From Planctomycetota bacterium (GTDB lineage Bacteria > Planctomycetota > Phycisphaerae > Phycisphaerales > SM1A02): a DNA stretch of 59,240 bases. Shown here one piece after another: positions 19,198 through 28,800 of the stretch; within the stretch, counting starts at the first letter, position 1, and every line of letters starts with the position of its first letter. The stretch is taken from the NCBI GenBank assembly GCA_003671075.1, contig QWPT01000016.1, positions 1 through 59,240 on the forward strand, in the 5' to 3' direction. Position numbers and translations under genes: made by a program. Under the pieces are notes generated by a model. The model did no database searches. It was not told where the DNA came from and saw only the letters and a program-made list of their open reading frames with translations.

Positions 19198-21498
19198 GTG
19201 TCGCTCTTCGCTTCCAACACCGTCACGGAGGATCTGCAGCTCGTCGTCGTCGCCGTCGAGCGCGCCGTCGATCGCTCTCCCGACGGTCTCACCTACGCGC
19301 TGCCCACGTCCCTCGCGCACCTTCCCGATGGCGCGCGTGTCGAAGTGCCGCTCGGCCGAGGCGAGACGCCAACGGCAGGATGGATCGTCCGCCACATCGC
19401 CGCGACCGAGGACATCGGTTTTGCGCGTGAGAAGATCAAGCCCATCCTTGGGCAAGACCCATCGGGCGTCATCCTCCCCAGCGAACTCATGCAGTTTGCC
19501 CGCTGGATCAGCGCGTACTACGCGTGCCCGATCGGCATGACCCTCGCGTCGATCCTTCCCGCCGCCGTCCGCAAGGCGATCGGCCGCGTCGAGCGCACGC
19601 TCGTCGACCTCGCGCCATCGCTCGAAGGCCTCGCGAAGATCACGAAGAAACAACAGCACGCGCTCGACGTGCTCGCGACGCTTCCGCGTCCGATCGAAAT
19701 CGCCGACCTCGCCGAGGCCGCGGGCTACTCGACCAACGAACCGCTCAAGCGCCTCATCACCACTGGCCATCTGGTCGCCACCCGCAAGACTTCGGTGGAA
19801 GCCGGCTTCATCGCCCGTGCGGGGAACATCGCGCCCGCGCCCACGCCGACCGATGAGCAACAAGCGGCAATCACCGCGATTTCCCGCGATTTTGGCCAGT
19901 TCGCGCAGCACCTCGTGTTCGGCGTCACTGGCTCGGGCAAAACCGAAATCTACATCCGCCTGCTCGAGGAATGCGTCTCGCGCGGCAAGCGCGCGATCCT
20001 GCTCGTGCCCGAAATCTCGCTCACGCCGCAGACCGTCGGCCGCATCGCCGCGCGCCTCGCCAACCGCAAGGTCGCCGTCCTTCACTCCGGCCTCACCGAC
20101 GCGCAGCGCAACCAGCAGTGGACGCTGTTGTGCGATGGTGGCGCCGACATCGTCGTGGGCGCGCGCAGTGCTATTTTTGCGCCGATTCCCGACGATTCGC
20201 TCGGTCTCATCGTCGTCGACGAGGAGCACGAACCCGGCTACAAGCAAGATTCCGCACCGCGCTACCACGGACGCGACTGCGCGATCCGCCGCGCGCAAAT
20301 CGCCAAGTGCCCCATCGTTCTCGGCAGCGCAACGCCGAGCCTCGAAAGCTGGATGAACGCGGTCGAGCGCAAGATCTCCACGCTGCACCGCCTGACCAAG
20401 CGCGCTCCCGGACTCAATACCCCCAAGGTCACCGTCGTCGATTTTGGCGCGGAACGCCGCGAAATACGCGATCGGCGCGTGAACCTCATCGGCCCTACCC
20501 TCCGCGAGGCGATGCTGAAGGCATTCGCCGACGACGGCCAGGTGCTGCTCCTGCTCAACCGCCGCGGCTACGCCAACTACATCGCCTGCAGCGATGCGCG
20601 CTGCGGTTGGAAGTTCAACTGCAGCGCATGCGACGCAGGCATGATCTGCCACATCGATGAATCCGGCAGCACGCGGCGCAGCTATGTCCGCTGCCATCAC
20701 TGCCTCGCCGAGCAACTTCTCCCGAAAAACTGCCCCGACTGCGGCAAACCCGTCACTGTCTTCGGCCTCGGTACCCAACGCGTCGAGGAGGAACTTACCC
20801 GCCTGTTCCCCTCGCTCATCGAGGGCGAAACCATGCTGCGCGTCGACGGCGACACCATGCAGACCGCGCAGCATTTTCACGATGCGCTCGAGCGTTTCGG
20901 CAAGGGCGAGATCCGTTGCCTCATGGGCACGCAGATGATCGCGAAGGGGCTCGACTTCCCCAATGTGCGGCTCGTCGGCGTCGTCAGCGCCGACACCGCG
21001 CTCGCGCTGCCCGATTTCCGCGCGGGCGAACGCACGTTTCAACTCGTCTCTCAGGTCTCGGGCCGCGCCGGCCGCGGCGAGAAGCCCGGCCGCGCCGTCA
21101 TCCAGACCTTCGAGCCCGACACCCCCGCCATCTGCCTCGCCGCCAGCCACGATTTCGAGCGTTTCGCCACCGCCGAGCTCGCTGATCGCCGGGCTTTCCG
21201 CCTTCCGCCCTACCGCCGCATGGCCCGCCTGGTGCTGCGCCATCCCGGCGAGTCAGAATGCGCCGCCCGCGCCGCCGCCCTCGCCGACGCGATGCGCCCG
21301 TTCATCGGTGGGGTCGAACTGCGCGGACCATCGGTCTGCCCGATCACCCGCATCGCTGGCAAGTATCGGCGCCAGATCGAGCTGTTGGCCGACAACCCAG
21401 CGGAAATCAGCCGCGTTCTCGCCGAGGCCCGCAGCCAAGGGCTGCTCAAGCTCGGCGAAGAACTCGCAGTCGATGTCGATCCGATCAACACGCTGTAA
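19198..21498 (+). CDS. priA: Primosomal replication-restart helicase PriA
   Basis: A 766-residue superfamily 2 helicase that reloads the replisome at stalled forks. The N-terminal 3'BD domain (about 1-115) is followed by a winged-helix region, then the helicase core with Walker A GVTGSGKTE, the DEEH box in VVDEEHEPGYKQDS and motif III GSATPSLESW. The zinc-binding insertion has paired cysteines (CSDARCGWKFNCSACDAGMIC and RCHHC, NCPDCGK), and motifs V and VI are intact (MGTQMIAKGLDFPN; QVSGRAGRGEKPG). The GTG start aligns with that of the upstream PriA fragment. A near-complete antisense frame on the other strand is a composition artefact. Confidence 0.96.
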   Translation: MSLFASNTVTEDLQLVVVAVERAVDRSPDGLTYALPTSLAHLPDGARVEVPLGRGETPTAGWIVRHIAATEDIGFAREKIKPILGQDPSGVILPSELMQFARWISAYYACPIGMTLASILPAAVRKAIGRVERTLVDLAPSLEGLAKITKKQQHALDVLATLPRPIEIADLAEAAGYSTNEPLKRLITTGHLVATRKTSVEAGFIARAGNIAPAPTPTDEQQAAITAISRDFGQFAQHLVFGVTGSGKTEIYIRLLEECVSRGKRAILLVPEISLTPQTVGRIAARLANRKVAVLHSGLTDAQRNQQWTLLCDGGADIVVGARSAIFAPIPDDSLGLIVVDEEHEPGYKQDSAPRYHGRDCAIRRAQIAKCPIVLGSATPSLESWMNAVERKISTLHRLTKRAPGLNTPKVTVVDFGAERREIRDRRVNLIGPTLREAMLKAFADDGQVLLLLNRRGYANYIACSDARCGWKFNCSACDAGMICHIDESGSTRRSYVRCHHCLAEQLLPKNCPDCGKPVTVFGLGTQRVEEELTRLFPSLIEGETMLRVDGDTMQTAQHFHDALERFGKGEIRCLMGTQMIAKGLDFPNVRLVGVVSADTALALPDFRAGERTFQLVSQVSGRAGRGEKPGRAVIQTFEPDTPAICLAASHDFERFATAELADRRAFRLPPYRRMARLVLRHPGESECAARAAALADAMRPFIGGVELRGPSVCPITRIAGKYRRQIELLADNPAEISRVLAEARSQGLLKLGEELAVDVDPINTL

Positions 21499-21526
21499 AC
21501 CATCTGTAAGCGCCCGCGATATGCCC

Positions 21527-21532
21527 TACAAT
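21527..21532 (+). promoter_or_regulatory. Candidate -10 element (TACAAT) for the sucAB operon
   Basis: A good TACAAT match lies between priA and sucA. The -35 position (CTGTAA at 17-bp spacing) is weak. Confidence 0.35.
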
Positions 21533-21557
21533 CGCCCCGCTTCAGGCCGAGCGATTC

Positions 21558-21584
21558 ATGCGTTTAAACATGCATTTAAACATG
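21558..21584 (+). repeat. 12-bp tandem repeat carrying three in-frame ATGs upstream of sucA
   Basis: ATGCGTTTAAAC is followed by ATGCATTTAAAC and then ATG, giving ATGs at 21558, 21570 and 21582. All are in frame with sucA but 48-72 nt before its best Shine-Dalgarno-backed start. Confidence 0.8.
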
Positions 21585-21629
21585 GGTCGACCTGGCGAAA
21601 TTTATGTACTTGAACGGGAGTTCATGCAA

Positions 21630-24569
21630 ATGGCCCAGCTGGGTCCCAACTCGGACGGTTCTCAACCACACGCACACCAGTCCATCAACGGCTGGCAGTC
21701 GGACTATGTTGAGTCGCTCTACGCGCAGTACAAGTCCGACCCAACCAGCGTTGGAGCCGAGTGGCTCAATTTTTTCCGAGGCTTCGAGCTCGGCCTTCAG
21801 CGCGAATCTGACGCGCCGCCGACCACTGCGACCGTCTCCGCTGCGGCTGTTTCTAGGCCAGTTGCCACCGCGATCGCGCGTGATTCCCGCGAGACCGACC
21901 GTCCGGTTTCCACGCAGAGTTCCAGCGAAAGTCTCGACCAGCGCCGCGTTGACGACCTGATTCAGCGCTATCGAAACTACGGCCATCTCGCCGCGCAACT
22001 CGATCCGCTCGACACCACGCGACCGTTCCCCGACTTGCTCACGCTCGAAGCTGTTGGCCTTGGTGACCAAGCACTCGAACGCGCGTTTGACCCGGGCACG
22101 CTTCCGCTCAGCAATCCATCTCCGCTCGGCGAAATCATTTCTTGCCTCGAGGAAACCTACTGCGGCTCGATGGGCATCGAGTACGCGCACATCGGCAACT
22201 TCGATCGCCGCGCCTGGCTTGCCAAGCGCCTCGAAGCTGCACGCAACCGACCGAACTTCAGCGTCGACATCAAGAAGCGCATTCTCTCCAAGTTGCTCGA
22301 GGCCGACAGTTTCGAGAACTTCCTCGCCAACCGATATGTGGGCAAGAAGCGCTTCGGACTCGAAGGCGGCGAGTCGCTCATTCCGATACTCGACCAAATG
22401 CTCGAGGCAGGTCCCGCGCTGGGAGTGCAGGAATTCACCGTTGGAATGGCTCATCGCGGCCGTCTCAATGTGCTTGCCAACATCGTCGGCAAGGATCTGC
22501 AGCAGATCTTCACCGAGTTTGACGAGGCGTGGACCGCGGCGTTCGCGACCGGTGGCGGCGATGTGAAGTACCACATGGGCTACTCGAAGGAGTCCACGAC
22601 TTCGACGGGTCAGAAGTTGCACATCGTTCTTGCCGCCAACCCGTCGCACCTCGAGTTCGTGAACTCAGTGGTGTTGGGCCGTTGCCGCGGAAAGCAACGC
22701 CTCATCGGCGACACCGATCGCAAGATGGTCGTGCCCATCATCATCCACGGCGACAGTTCGTTCCCGGGCCAGGGCAGCGTCGCCGAGTGCTTCAACATGA
22801 TGCATCTCGACGGCTACACCGTCGGCGGCGCGATCCATGTCGTGGTGAACAACCAGGTCGGCTTCACCACCAATCCGCGCGACACTTTCGGCGGCAACTA
22901 CTGCACCGACATCGCCAAGGCCTACGACTGCCCGATCCTCCATGTCAACGGCGACGACGCCGAGGCGTGCGCATGGGCGGCGCGATTGGCGATGGATTGG
23001 CGCAACGCCTTCGGCCACGACATCGTCATCGAGATGTGGTGCTATCGGAAGAACGGTCACAACGAGACCGACGAACCGATGTTCACCCAGCCCCTCCTCT
23101 ACAACCGGGTGAAGAAGGCGCGCGCCGCGTTCCGCACCTACCGAGCCAAGCTCGTTGAGGAAGGCGTTGTCACCGACGCGGAAGTCGAGTCGATGCTGGC
23201 CGCGCGCGTTTCCATCATGGATGGCGCGCAATCCGCCGCGAAGAAGCAGCCAATCGATCCCGTCGTTGATCCATTCAAGAGCGTGTGGAGCGGCCTCTCG
23301 CGCCAATACTCGCACGAGCCCGCCGCCACCAAGGTTTCGTTCGACACGCTCGAACTCCTCGCGAAGAAGCTCGGCGAAATTCCTGCTCACGCCGTCGCGC
23401 ACAAGACGGTCGTGCGACTGCTCGAGGGTCGCGCCTCCGCCATCGCCACCGGCACCATCGACTGGGCTCTCGGTGAACTTCTTGCCTACGCATCGCTGCT
23501 GGCCGAAGGACATCCGATCCGTCTCTCTGGTCAGGATGTCGAACGCGGCACCTTCAGCCATCGCCATGCCGTGGTGAATTGCCAGCAGACCAACGAAGGT
23601 TTCTGCCAGCTCAACAATCTCTCCGACGATCAGGCGCGATTCTGCGTGCACAACTCGCCGCTCACTGAGAGCGCGATCCTCGGCTTCGAGTACGGCTATT
23701 CGCTCGGTGATCCGCGCATGCTCGTCATTTGGGAGGCGCAGTTCGGCGACTTCGCCAACGGCGCGCAGGTCATCATCGATCAGTTCCTCTCCTCGGGCGA
23801 GGCGAAGTGGAAGCGCTCCACCGGCCTCACGCTGCTGCTTCCCCACGGCTACGAGGGCCAAGGCCCCGAGCACTCGAGCGCACGACTCGAGCGCTTCCTT
23901 CAACTCTGCGCCGATGACAACATGCAGGTCGTCTACCCAACGACCTCCGCGCAGATGTTCCACCTCATCCGCAAGCAGGTGAAGCAAGGTTTCCGCAAGC
24001 CGTTGGTGGTGTTGACACCGAAGTCGATGCTGCGACTTCCCGCGGCCATGAGCCGCGTCGAAGGTTTCACCGATGGCCACTTCCGCGCGGTGCTTTCCGA
24101 TCCAGGCGTCGCGCGCGATGCGGGCGATGCCGTGAGCAAGATCATCTTCTGCTCAGGCAAGATCTATCACGAACTCGCAGCGCAGCGCGACAGGAGCGGC
24201 CAGTCCGCGACTGCCATCGTGCGCATCGAGCAGCTCTATCCCTTCCCTGATACGGGGATCACCAAGGCGATGTCGACCTATCCCAACGCGAAGAAATTCG
24301 TCTGGGTGCAGGAAGAGCCGCGCAACAAGGGCGCGTACCGCTTCGCGCAGGCGCAACTTCGGGAACTCTGCGGCATCGAGGTCGGCTACATCGGCCGCCC
24401 CGATTCGGCGAGCCCCGCGGTCGGAAGCCAGAAGCAGCACGCGATCGAGCAGGACAAGATCCTCACCGAAGCAATCGGCGCCGCTAAGGCGGGCGATGGA
24501 CCTGCGGGCGGACCCATGAATAGAGATGCGAGTAAGGACGGAAGCAAAGAGAAGTCCACGCAAAAGTGA
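21630..24569 (+). CDS. sucA: 2-oxoglutarate dehydrogenase E1 component
   Basis: A thiamine-diphosphate enzyme that decarboxylates 2-oxoglutarate and passes the succinyl group to the E2 lipoyl arm in the TCA cycle. From MAQLGPNSDG, 979 residues, normal for the family. The N-terminal E2-binding motif (DYVESLYAQYKSDPTSVGAEW) is present, then IGMAHRGRLNVLAN-type sequence (VGMAHRGRLNVLA), the ThDP/Mg region GDSSFPGQGSVAECF ... NNQVGFTTNPRD, and the transketolase-like pyrimidine domain (HGYEGQGPEHSSARLERFLQ). I prefer the ATG at 21630 because GGAG lies 9 nt upstream; the frame is open to 21558, where ATG repeats occur. sucB follows after 39 bp; no E3 gene is present. Confidence 0.95.
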   Translation: MAQLGPNSDGSQPHAHQSINGWQSDYVESLYAQYKSDPTSVGAEWLNFFRGFELGLQRESDAPPTTATVSAAAVSRPVATAIARDSRETDRPVSTQSSSESLDQRRVDDLIQRYRNYGHLAAQLDPLDTTRPFPDLLTLEAVGLGDQALERAFDPGTLPLSNPSPLGEIISCLEETYCGSMGIEYAHIGNFDRRAWLAKRLEAARNRPNFSVDIKKRILSKLLEADSFENFLANRYVGKKRFGLEGGESLIPILDQMLEAGPALGVQEFTVGMAHRGRLNVLANIVGKDLQQIFTEFDEAWTAAFATGGGDVKYHMGYSKESTTSTGQKLHIVLAANPSHLEFVNSVVLGRCRGKQRLIGDTDRKMVVPIIIHGDSSFPGQGSVAECFNMMHLDGYTVGGAIHVVVNNQVGFTTNPRDTFGGNYCTDIAKAYDCPILHVNGDDAEACAWAARLAMDWRNAFGHDIVIEMWCYRKNGHNETDEPMFTQPLLYNRVKKARAAFRTYRAKLVEEGVVTDAEVESMLAARVSIMDGAQSAAKKQPIDPVVDPFKSVWSGLSRQYSHEPAATKVSFDTLELLAKKLGEIPAHAVAHKTVVRLLEGRASAIATGTIDWALGELLAYASLLAEGHPIRLSGQDVERGTFSHRHAVVNCQQTNEGFCQLNNLSDDQARFCVHNSPLTESAILGFEYGYSLGDPRMLVIWEAQFGDFANGAQVIIDQFLSSGEAKWKRSTGLTLLLPHGYEGQGPEHSSARLERFLQLCADDNMQVVYPTTSAQMFHLIRKQVKQGFRKPLVVLTPKSMLRLPAAMSRVEGFTDGHFRAVLSDPGVARDAGDAVSKIIFCSGKIYHELAAQRDRSGQSATAIVRIEQLYPFPDTGITKAMSTYPNAKKFVWVQEEPRNKGAYRFAQAQLRELCGIEVGYIGRPDSASPAVGSQKQHAIEQDKILTEAIGAAKAGDGPAGGPMNRDASKDGSKEKSTQK

Positions 24570-24608
24570 TTCGCGCCCGATTGAACCAGCACGACGAGAT
24601 CAACTGAC

Positions 24609-25865
24609 ATGGCTGTCGACATCACGATCCCCTCCCCCGGCGAATCCATCACCGAAGTTTCTCTGAGCGGTTGGCTCCTGGCCGACGGCACCTATGTCGA
24701 GAAGGACGATCTCCTCGCCGAGATCGAGTCCGACAAGGCGACGCTTGAATTGCGCGCGCCCGCTGCGGGAATGCTCAAGATTTCCACGGCGAAGGGCGAC
24801 GCCATCAAAGTCGGCGCCGTCGTCGCTTCGATCGACACCAGCACCGCCAAGCCGGCGACCGCTCCAACCGCAAGCGCCGCTGCAACCCACGCAGCTGCTG
24901 CAACAACCGCCTCCGATCCGTTCCGCGCCTCGAGCGTTGCGAAGAAAGTCGCCGCCGAGAAGGGCGTCGATCTCGCGCATCTTGCGGGATCGGGTCCATC
25001 GGGACGCGTGATGAAAGACGATGTATTGGCAGCGACCTCCAAGCCCGCGGCCTCAACGGAAACCAAGCCCGTTTCAGTCACCGCATCGCCAAGTCCCGCA
25101 TCAAGTCCCGCATCAAGTCTCGCATCAGGCGCCGCCATTCCTGCCGGTAGTCGTGGCTCTCGCCGCGAGAAGATGACCAGGCTTCGGCAGAAGATCGCCG
25201 AGCGCCTCGTCCACGCGCAGCACTCGGCGGCGATGCTCACCACCTTCAACGAGTGCGACATGACCGAGGTCATGCGCTTGCGCAGCGAGCACAAGGATGC
25301 ATTTGAGAAGCAGCATGGCGTTGGCCTCGGCTTCATGAGTTTCTTCGTGAAGGCTGCAGTGAGCGGCCTGCGAAAGTATCCGCGCGTCAACGCCTACATC
25401 GTCGGCCAGGGTTCCGAGATGGAAGTCGAGTTCCACGACTACTGCGACATCGCCGTTGCCGTCGGCACCGAGAAGGGACTCGTTGTACCCGTGCTGCGCA
25501 ACTGCGAGGGGCAGAGCTTTGCCGGCATCGAAGGCGCGATCAAGGATTTCGCCACCCGTGCGAAGGCCAACAAGCTCGGCGTTGATGAAATGACCGGCGG
25601 AACCTTCACCATCTCCAACGGCGGCGTGTACGGCTCGCTGATGTCGACGCCGATTCTGAATCCGCCGCAGTCGGCGATCCTCGGCATGCACACCATCAAG
25701 AAGCGCGCCGTTGAGGATCCGAAGAACCCCGGACAAGTCGCCCTTCGCCCGATGATGTACCTCGCGCTGAGCTATGACCACCGCATCATTGACGGCGCGG
25801 AGGCCGTCGGCTTCCTCGTCCACATCAAGGACATGATCGAGAAGCCCGAGCGCTTGCTCTTCTGA
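24609..25865 (+). CDS. sucB: Dihydrolipoyllysine succinyltransferase, E2 of 2-oxoglutarate dehydrogenase
   Basis: A 418-residue E2 core enzyme that transfers the succinyl group from the lipoyl arm to CoA. One N-terminal lipoyl domain carries the lipoyl-lysine in [14 protein letters not shown]. An Ala/Thr-rich linker follows, then the peripheral-subunit binding domain ([20 protein letters not shown]), a Ser/Pro/Ala linker with 12-bp repeats ([12 protein letters not shown]), and the catalytic domain with the His/Asp pair in [16 protein letters not shown]. It forms an operon with sucA, and a strong terminator begins 17 bp after its stop. Confidence 0.96.
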   Translation: MAVDITIPSPGESITEVSLSGWLLADGTYVEKDDLLAEIESDKATLELRAPAAGMLKISTAKGDAIKVGAVVASIDTSTAKPATAPTASAAATHAAAATTASDPFRASSVAKKVAAEKGVDLAHLAGSGPSGRVMKDDVLAATSKPAASTETKPVSVTASPSPASSPASSLASGAAIPAGSRGSRREKMTRLRQKIAERLVHAQHSAAMLTTFNECDMTEVMRLRSEHKDAFEKQHGVGLGFMSFFVKAAVSGLRKYPRVNAYIVGQGSEMEVEFHDYCDIAVAVGTEKGLVVPVLRNCEGQSFAGIEGAIKDFATRAKANKLGVDEMTGGTFTISNGGVYGSLMSTPILNPPQSAILGMHTIKKRAVEDPKNPGQVALRPMMYLALSYDHRIIDGAEAVGFLVHIKDMIEKPERLLF

Positions 25866-25882
25866 TCCGATCCCACATCGAC

Positions 25883-25923
25883 CAAATGAAACGGCCCCCG
25901 AATTTCGGGGGCCGTTTCATTTG
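25883..25923. terminator. Bidirectional rho-independent terminator between sucB and the transpeptidase gene
   Basis: A perfect inverted repeat with 20-bp arms (25883-25902 and 25904-25923) around one base. The core is GGCCCCCGAA/TTCGGGGGCC flanked by AAATGAAAC/GTTTCATTT, so both strands end in T-rich sequence. It lies between two convergent genes and can stop transcription from both. Confidence 0.95.
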
Positions 25924-25936
25924 TGTGTGCATCGAA

Positions 25937-28414
25937 CTATCGCGCGGCCATCTTCTTCTGTTCGTCGGTCTTCTCGGCATACACCAACTCGCCGTCGGTG
26001 GGCAAGCCCATGTAGCCGAGGACATCGTTGATGATGTGACCGACCGCGGGACCGGCCAGCGCGCCACCGCCGGTCGCACCGCCCGTCGCCTTCGCCTTGT
26101 TGTCGGGATCCTCGATGGTCACCAGCACGATGATTTCGGGTCGGTCGAAGGGCGCGCCCGCGATGAAGCTCGCCATGTAACGATCAGCGAAGTAACCGCC
26201 CATTTCCTTGGTGAGCTGCGCAGTGCCCGACTTTCCGAAGGCAGAATACACAAGGATTTCCTTAAGTTTCTTGCCCGTTCCTTCGGTGATGACCTGCTGC
26301 ATCACCTCGCGCGATTCGCGCACCGCGTTGGTACTGAGCACGGGCATCGAGCCCGTGAGCGAATCGTGCGCGAGCGGCTGCAGCGAAAGCGGAACCATGT
26401 CTCCGTCGCGGCAGAAGGCGCTGAATGCGCGCACCAACTGCAGCGGTGTGACGGCAATGCCTTGACCGAACGACACCGATGCGAGGGCGCGTGTCTTGCT
26501 ACTCCACTCATCTGCCCGCGGCATGAGGCCTTTGCTTTCGTTCTCGACGCCGACACTGGTTCCAACGCCGAACTTCCACGCCGCCAAGCAGCGCTTCATC
26601 TCGTCGCTGCCCATGCGCATCGCAATGGTCGCCATGCCTGCGTTCACCGACTTCACCAACACCTGCTCCCAAGTCCGCGTTCCGTAGCTACTCGTGTGCG
26701 CCTCGCGAATCGTGCGCTTGGCGCGACCGTCAACCAAAGTCAGCGGGCCGCTCGGCAACGGAATCGTTTCGCCACGGCGGGCAAATCCATGGTCCACCGC
26801 CCACGCCCAAACGAACGCCTTGAAAATGGAACCGGGCTCGAAGGGATCGGTCGCCCAGCGCATGCGGGCAAGCGCGGCATCGCCCTTGGCAAAATCGGTT
26901 GTGATCGGATCACGCCCAGTATTGCCGCGGATGCGCGAGTACGCCGCCAGAATCTCGCCAGTGTGAGCATTGATCACCAACGCTCGGCCACCTGAAGCGT
27001 TCGCCGCGTCGACGACTTCATTGACGCGCGCCTCGACCATTTCCTGGATGACGATGTCGATCGAAAGACGCACCGAGTCGCCCGCGTCACCCGCGCGATA
27101 GCCGCCGGGTGGAATCGAAATCACCGAGCCGAGTCGCGATGCGAAGTAAGTCGTGTATCCAGGCTTGGAACTCAGGTCCTTGTTGGCAATGCGCTCGATG
27201 CCACTGCGCCCGACGGTTTCCTCAGTGCCAGGAAGCAGCTTCGCGTAGGCGAGCGCTGGCGCGGCTGTTTCCAACTTCTGCTCCGCCGCAAACTGATCGC
27301 GGTCGCGCTGCGTTGTCTTTGCCTTCACCAACTTTGAGGTCGCCATCGTGTCGAGCAAGTCCTCGTCGAGGCCCTCGTTGAGGCCCTCGTTTCGACCACC
27401 GCCGAGGCCAGCGCCCATCTGCATGGTGAGGGACCACGCCTTCACGCGCGCCTCCACCTGACCGTCGACCTCACCAAGAATCGCGGTCGCGATCGCGTTG
27501 GCGGGCATGTCGATGAGCGGACTCAGCGCCGTTGCGAGCTCGCCAACCGGATCGTCGATTACTCGCGCGTTCTCGCCTCGAGAAAGAAGCTGGATCGCCT
27601 CGATGTTGTACGCATACGCCTCGCGATACAGCGAGCGCACATCGACTACCAGCGGAATGTCGGAGACGGCATCAATGCCGGTCTTGCCAACGATTCCCGC
27701 GGCAATGTCGCCGTAAGGTCGCACCCGCTCTTGCTTCGGCTCAAAATGTGCGGCGCGCACGATGCTGGTGGGGCCGCCCGCTTCCTTGGCCGTGCGTAGC
27801 AGACGGATCTGCTCATCATTGAGCGCCTTCTCCACAACGATGTAACGCGGAAGCTCCAGCCATTGGTCGGGCTGCAGATCACCCGATGCGGGCAACTTAC
27901 GCAGCGTCGCCGGCACGCGCAGATGGTCACCGACCTTTGGATCGAGATCGACGATGCGATGAACGATCTCGTCCTGCGGAACACCGAGCATCGGCCCGAG
28001 TTGGGCTGCGAGCTCGCTGATCGGATCAAGAATGATGCGATCGTGCTCGCGCGCCTTTCCTGCAGCGATGCGCTTGGCAACGACTTCGTTGCGCATTTGC
28101 GTGTCGCGATAGAGATCACGCACATCGAGATAGAGCGAGCCGCCCAACGCGTCGAGTGCGAGCGTTCTGCCGAATCGATCGAGAATCTCGCCGCGCGGCA
28201 ACGGATCGGAAACCGAAATCTGTTGCGCGAGCTTTCCGTTGGCGTCTTGCATCGACGCGATCAGCTTCGGCCCGGGGTTCGTCTTCAACTGCACCACTCG
28301 AAAAGTGATGCCCGTAATGCCAACCGCTGTTGCCGATACAAGAATGCACGCCCATCGTGAAATCGATTGGGCGCGCGTTGCGGGCTGGGAGTCCTGACTG
28401 CGTGGCTCGTTCAT
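25937..28414 (-). CDS. ftsI: FtsI/PBP2-type peptidoglycan transpeptidase with enlarged N-terminal region
   Basis: An 825-residue class B penicillin-binding protein that cross-links peptidoglycan. One membrane helix (about 19-40) is followed by the PRGEILDRFGRTLALD motif (73-88), a large N-terminal region, and the transpeptidase domain. The active motifs are present: SxxK (S529-K532 in PGSIFKAF), SVN (about 590 in VKSVNAGM) and KSG (about 725 in FGKSGTAQL). The protein is some 200 residues longer than usual because a segment starting LDVRDLYR (about 96-155) appears again as VDVRSLYR (about 256-313). Its ATG overlaps the FtsL-like stop by 4 bp. ftsI is assigned from the rsmH-FtsL context; a non-division PBP is possible. 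Confidence 0.88.
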   Translation of the reverse strand: MNEPRSQDSQPATRAQSISRWACILVSATAVGITGITFRVVQLKTNPGPKLIASMQDANGKLAQQISVSDPLPRGEILDRFGRTLALDALGGSLYLDVRDLYRDTQMRNEVVAKRIAAGKAREHDRIILDPISELAAQLGPMLGVPQDEIVHRIVDLDPKVGDHLRVPATLRKLPASGDLQPDQWLELPRYIVVEKALNDEQIRLLRTAKEAGGPTSIVRAAHFEPKQERVRPYGDIAAGIVGKTGIDAVSDIPLVVDVRSLYREAYAYNIEAIQLLSRGENARVIDDPVGELATALSPLIDMPANAIATAILGEVDGQVEARVKAWSLTMQMGAGLGGGRNEGLNEGLDEDLLDTMATSKLVKAKTTQRDRDQFAAEQKLETAAPALAYAKLLPGTEETVGRSGIERIANKDLSSKPGYTTYFASRLGSVISIPPGGYRAGDAGDSVRLSIDIVIQEMVEARVNEVVDAANASGGRALVINAHTGEILAAYSRIRGNTGRDPITTDFAKGDAALARMRWATDPFEPGSIFKAFVWAWAVDHGFARRGETIPLPSGPLTLVDGRAKRTIREAHTSSYGTRTWEQVLVKSVNAGMATIAMRMGSDEMKRCLAAWKFGVGTSVGVENESKGLMPRADEWSSKTRALASVSFGQGIAVTPLQLVRAFSAFCRDGDMVPLSLQPLAHDSLTGSMPVLSTNAVRESREVMQQVITEGTGKKLKEILVYSAFGKSGTAQLTKEMGGYFADRYMASFIAGAPFDRPEIIVLVTIEDPDNKAKATGGATGGGALAGPAVGHIINDVLGYMGLPTDGELVYAEKTDEQKKMAAR

Positions 28415-28749
28415 CCGCTGATCTCCTGCTGCTTGCGAAGTTGTTCTGGCTGCGCGACGGTGAGGGGATCACCGATCGCCTCCTCGGTGGCCTTCGAAGG
28501 GTCGTAGCGGAATGGCACCGATTTGTACTCGGCGTACTTTTTCTCGCCGATGCGATCCTTGATCGCCGTGGCCGTGGTTGCTCGCGCGACCTTCACCTGA
28601 AGACGCACGCGCTCACGCTCCGACTCTTGGATACGAAAGTGGATCCGGCTGATCTCAGCCGCGCGATCGATGCGCTTCTGCCGATTCACCAGCAGCGCGC
28701 CATACATGGCGCCGAGCACGACGATGACCGTTGCAATCTTCGCGAACAT
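28411..28749 (-). CDS. FtsL-like bitopic membrane protein
   Basis: A 112-residue protein with the topology of FtsL: a short N-terminus, one membrane helix (FAKIATVIVVLGAMYGALLV), then an Arg/Glu-rich helix suited to a coiled coil (RIHFRIQESERERVRLQVKV). FtsL proteins share little sequence, so the call rests on shape and on position between rsmH and the FtsI-type gene. I start at 28749 where GGAGG lies 4 nt upstream; a longer frame to 28791 adds a basic tail. The C-terminus (about residues 65-112) is unlike FtsL and may be lineage-specific. The 4-bp overlap with the PBP gene implies coupled translation. Confidence 0.65.
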   Translation of the reverse strand: MFAKIATVIVVLGAMYGALLVNRQKRIDRAAEISRIHFRIQESERERVRLQVKVARATTATAIKDRIGEKKYAEYKSVPFRYDPSKATEEAIGDPLTVAQPEQLRKQQEISG

Positions 28750-28800
28750 GAGGCCTCCATGCCTCGCGCCCAGAGTGCGGCGCGCGTTCACTTTTATCTA

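Noticed and set aside
18760-21243. An 827-residue open frame antisense to priA
   Set aside because: It mirrors the GC-rich third-position pattern of priA, shows no domain motifs and crosses the PriA-fragment junction; priA on the plus strand is unambiguous.
22665-24080. A 471-residue open frame antisense to sucA
   Set aside because: Codon-bias shadow of sucA, rich in Ala/Gly/Arg with no recognisable motifs.
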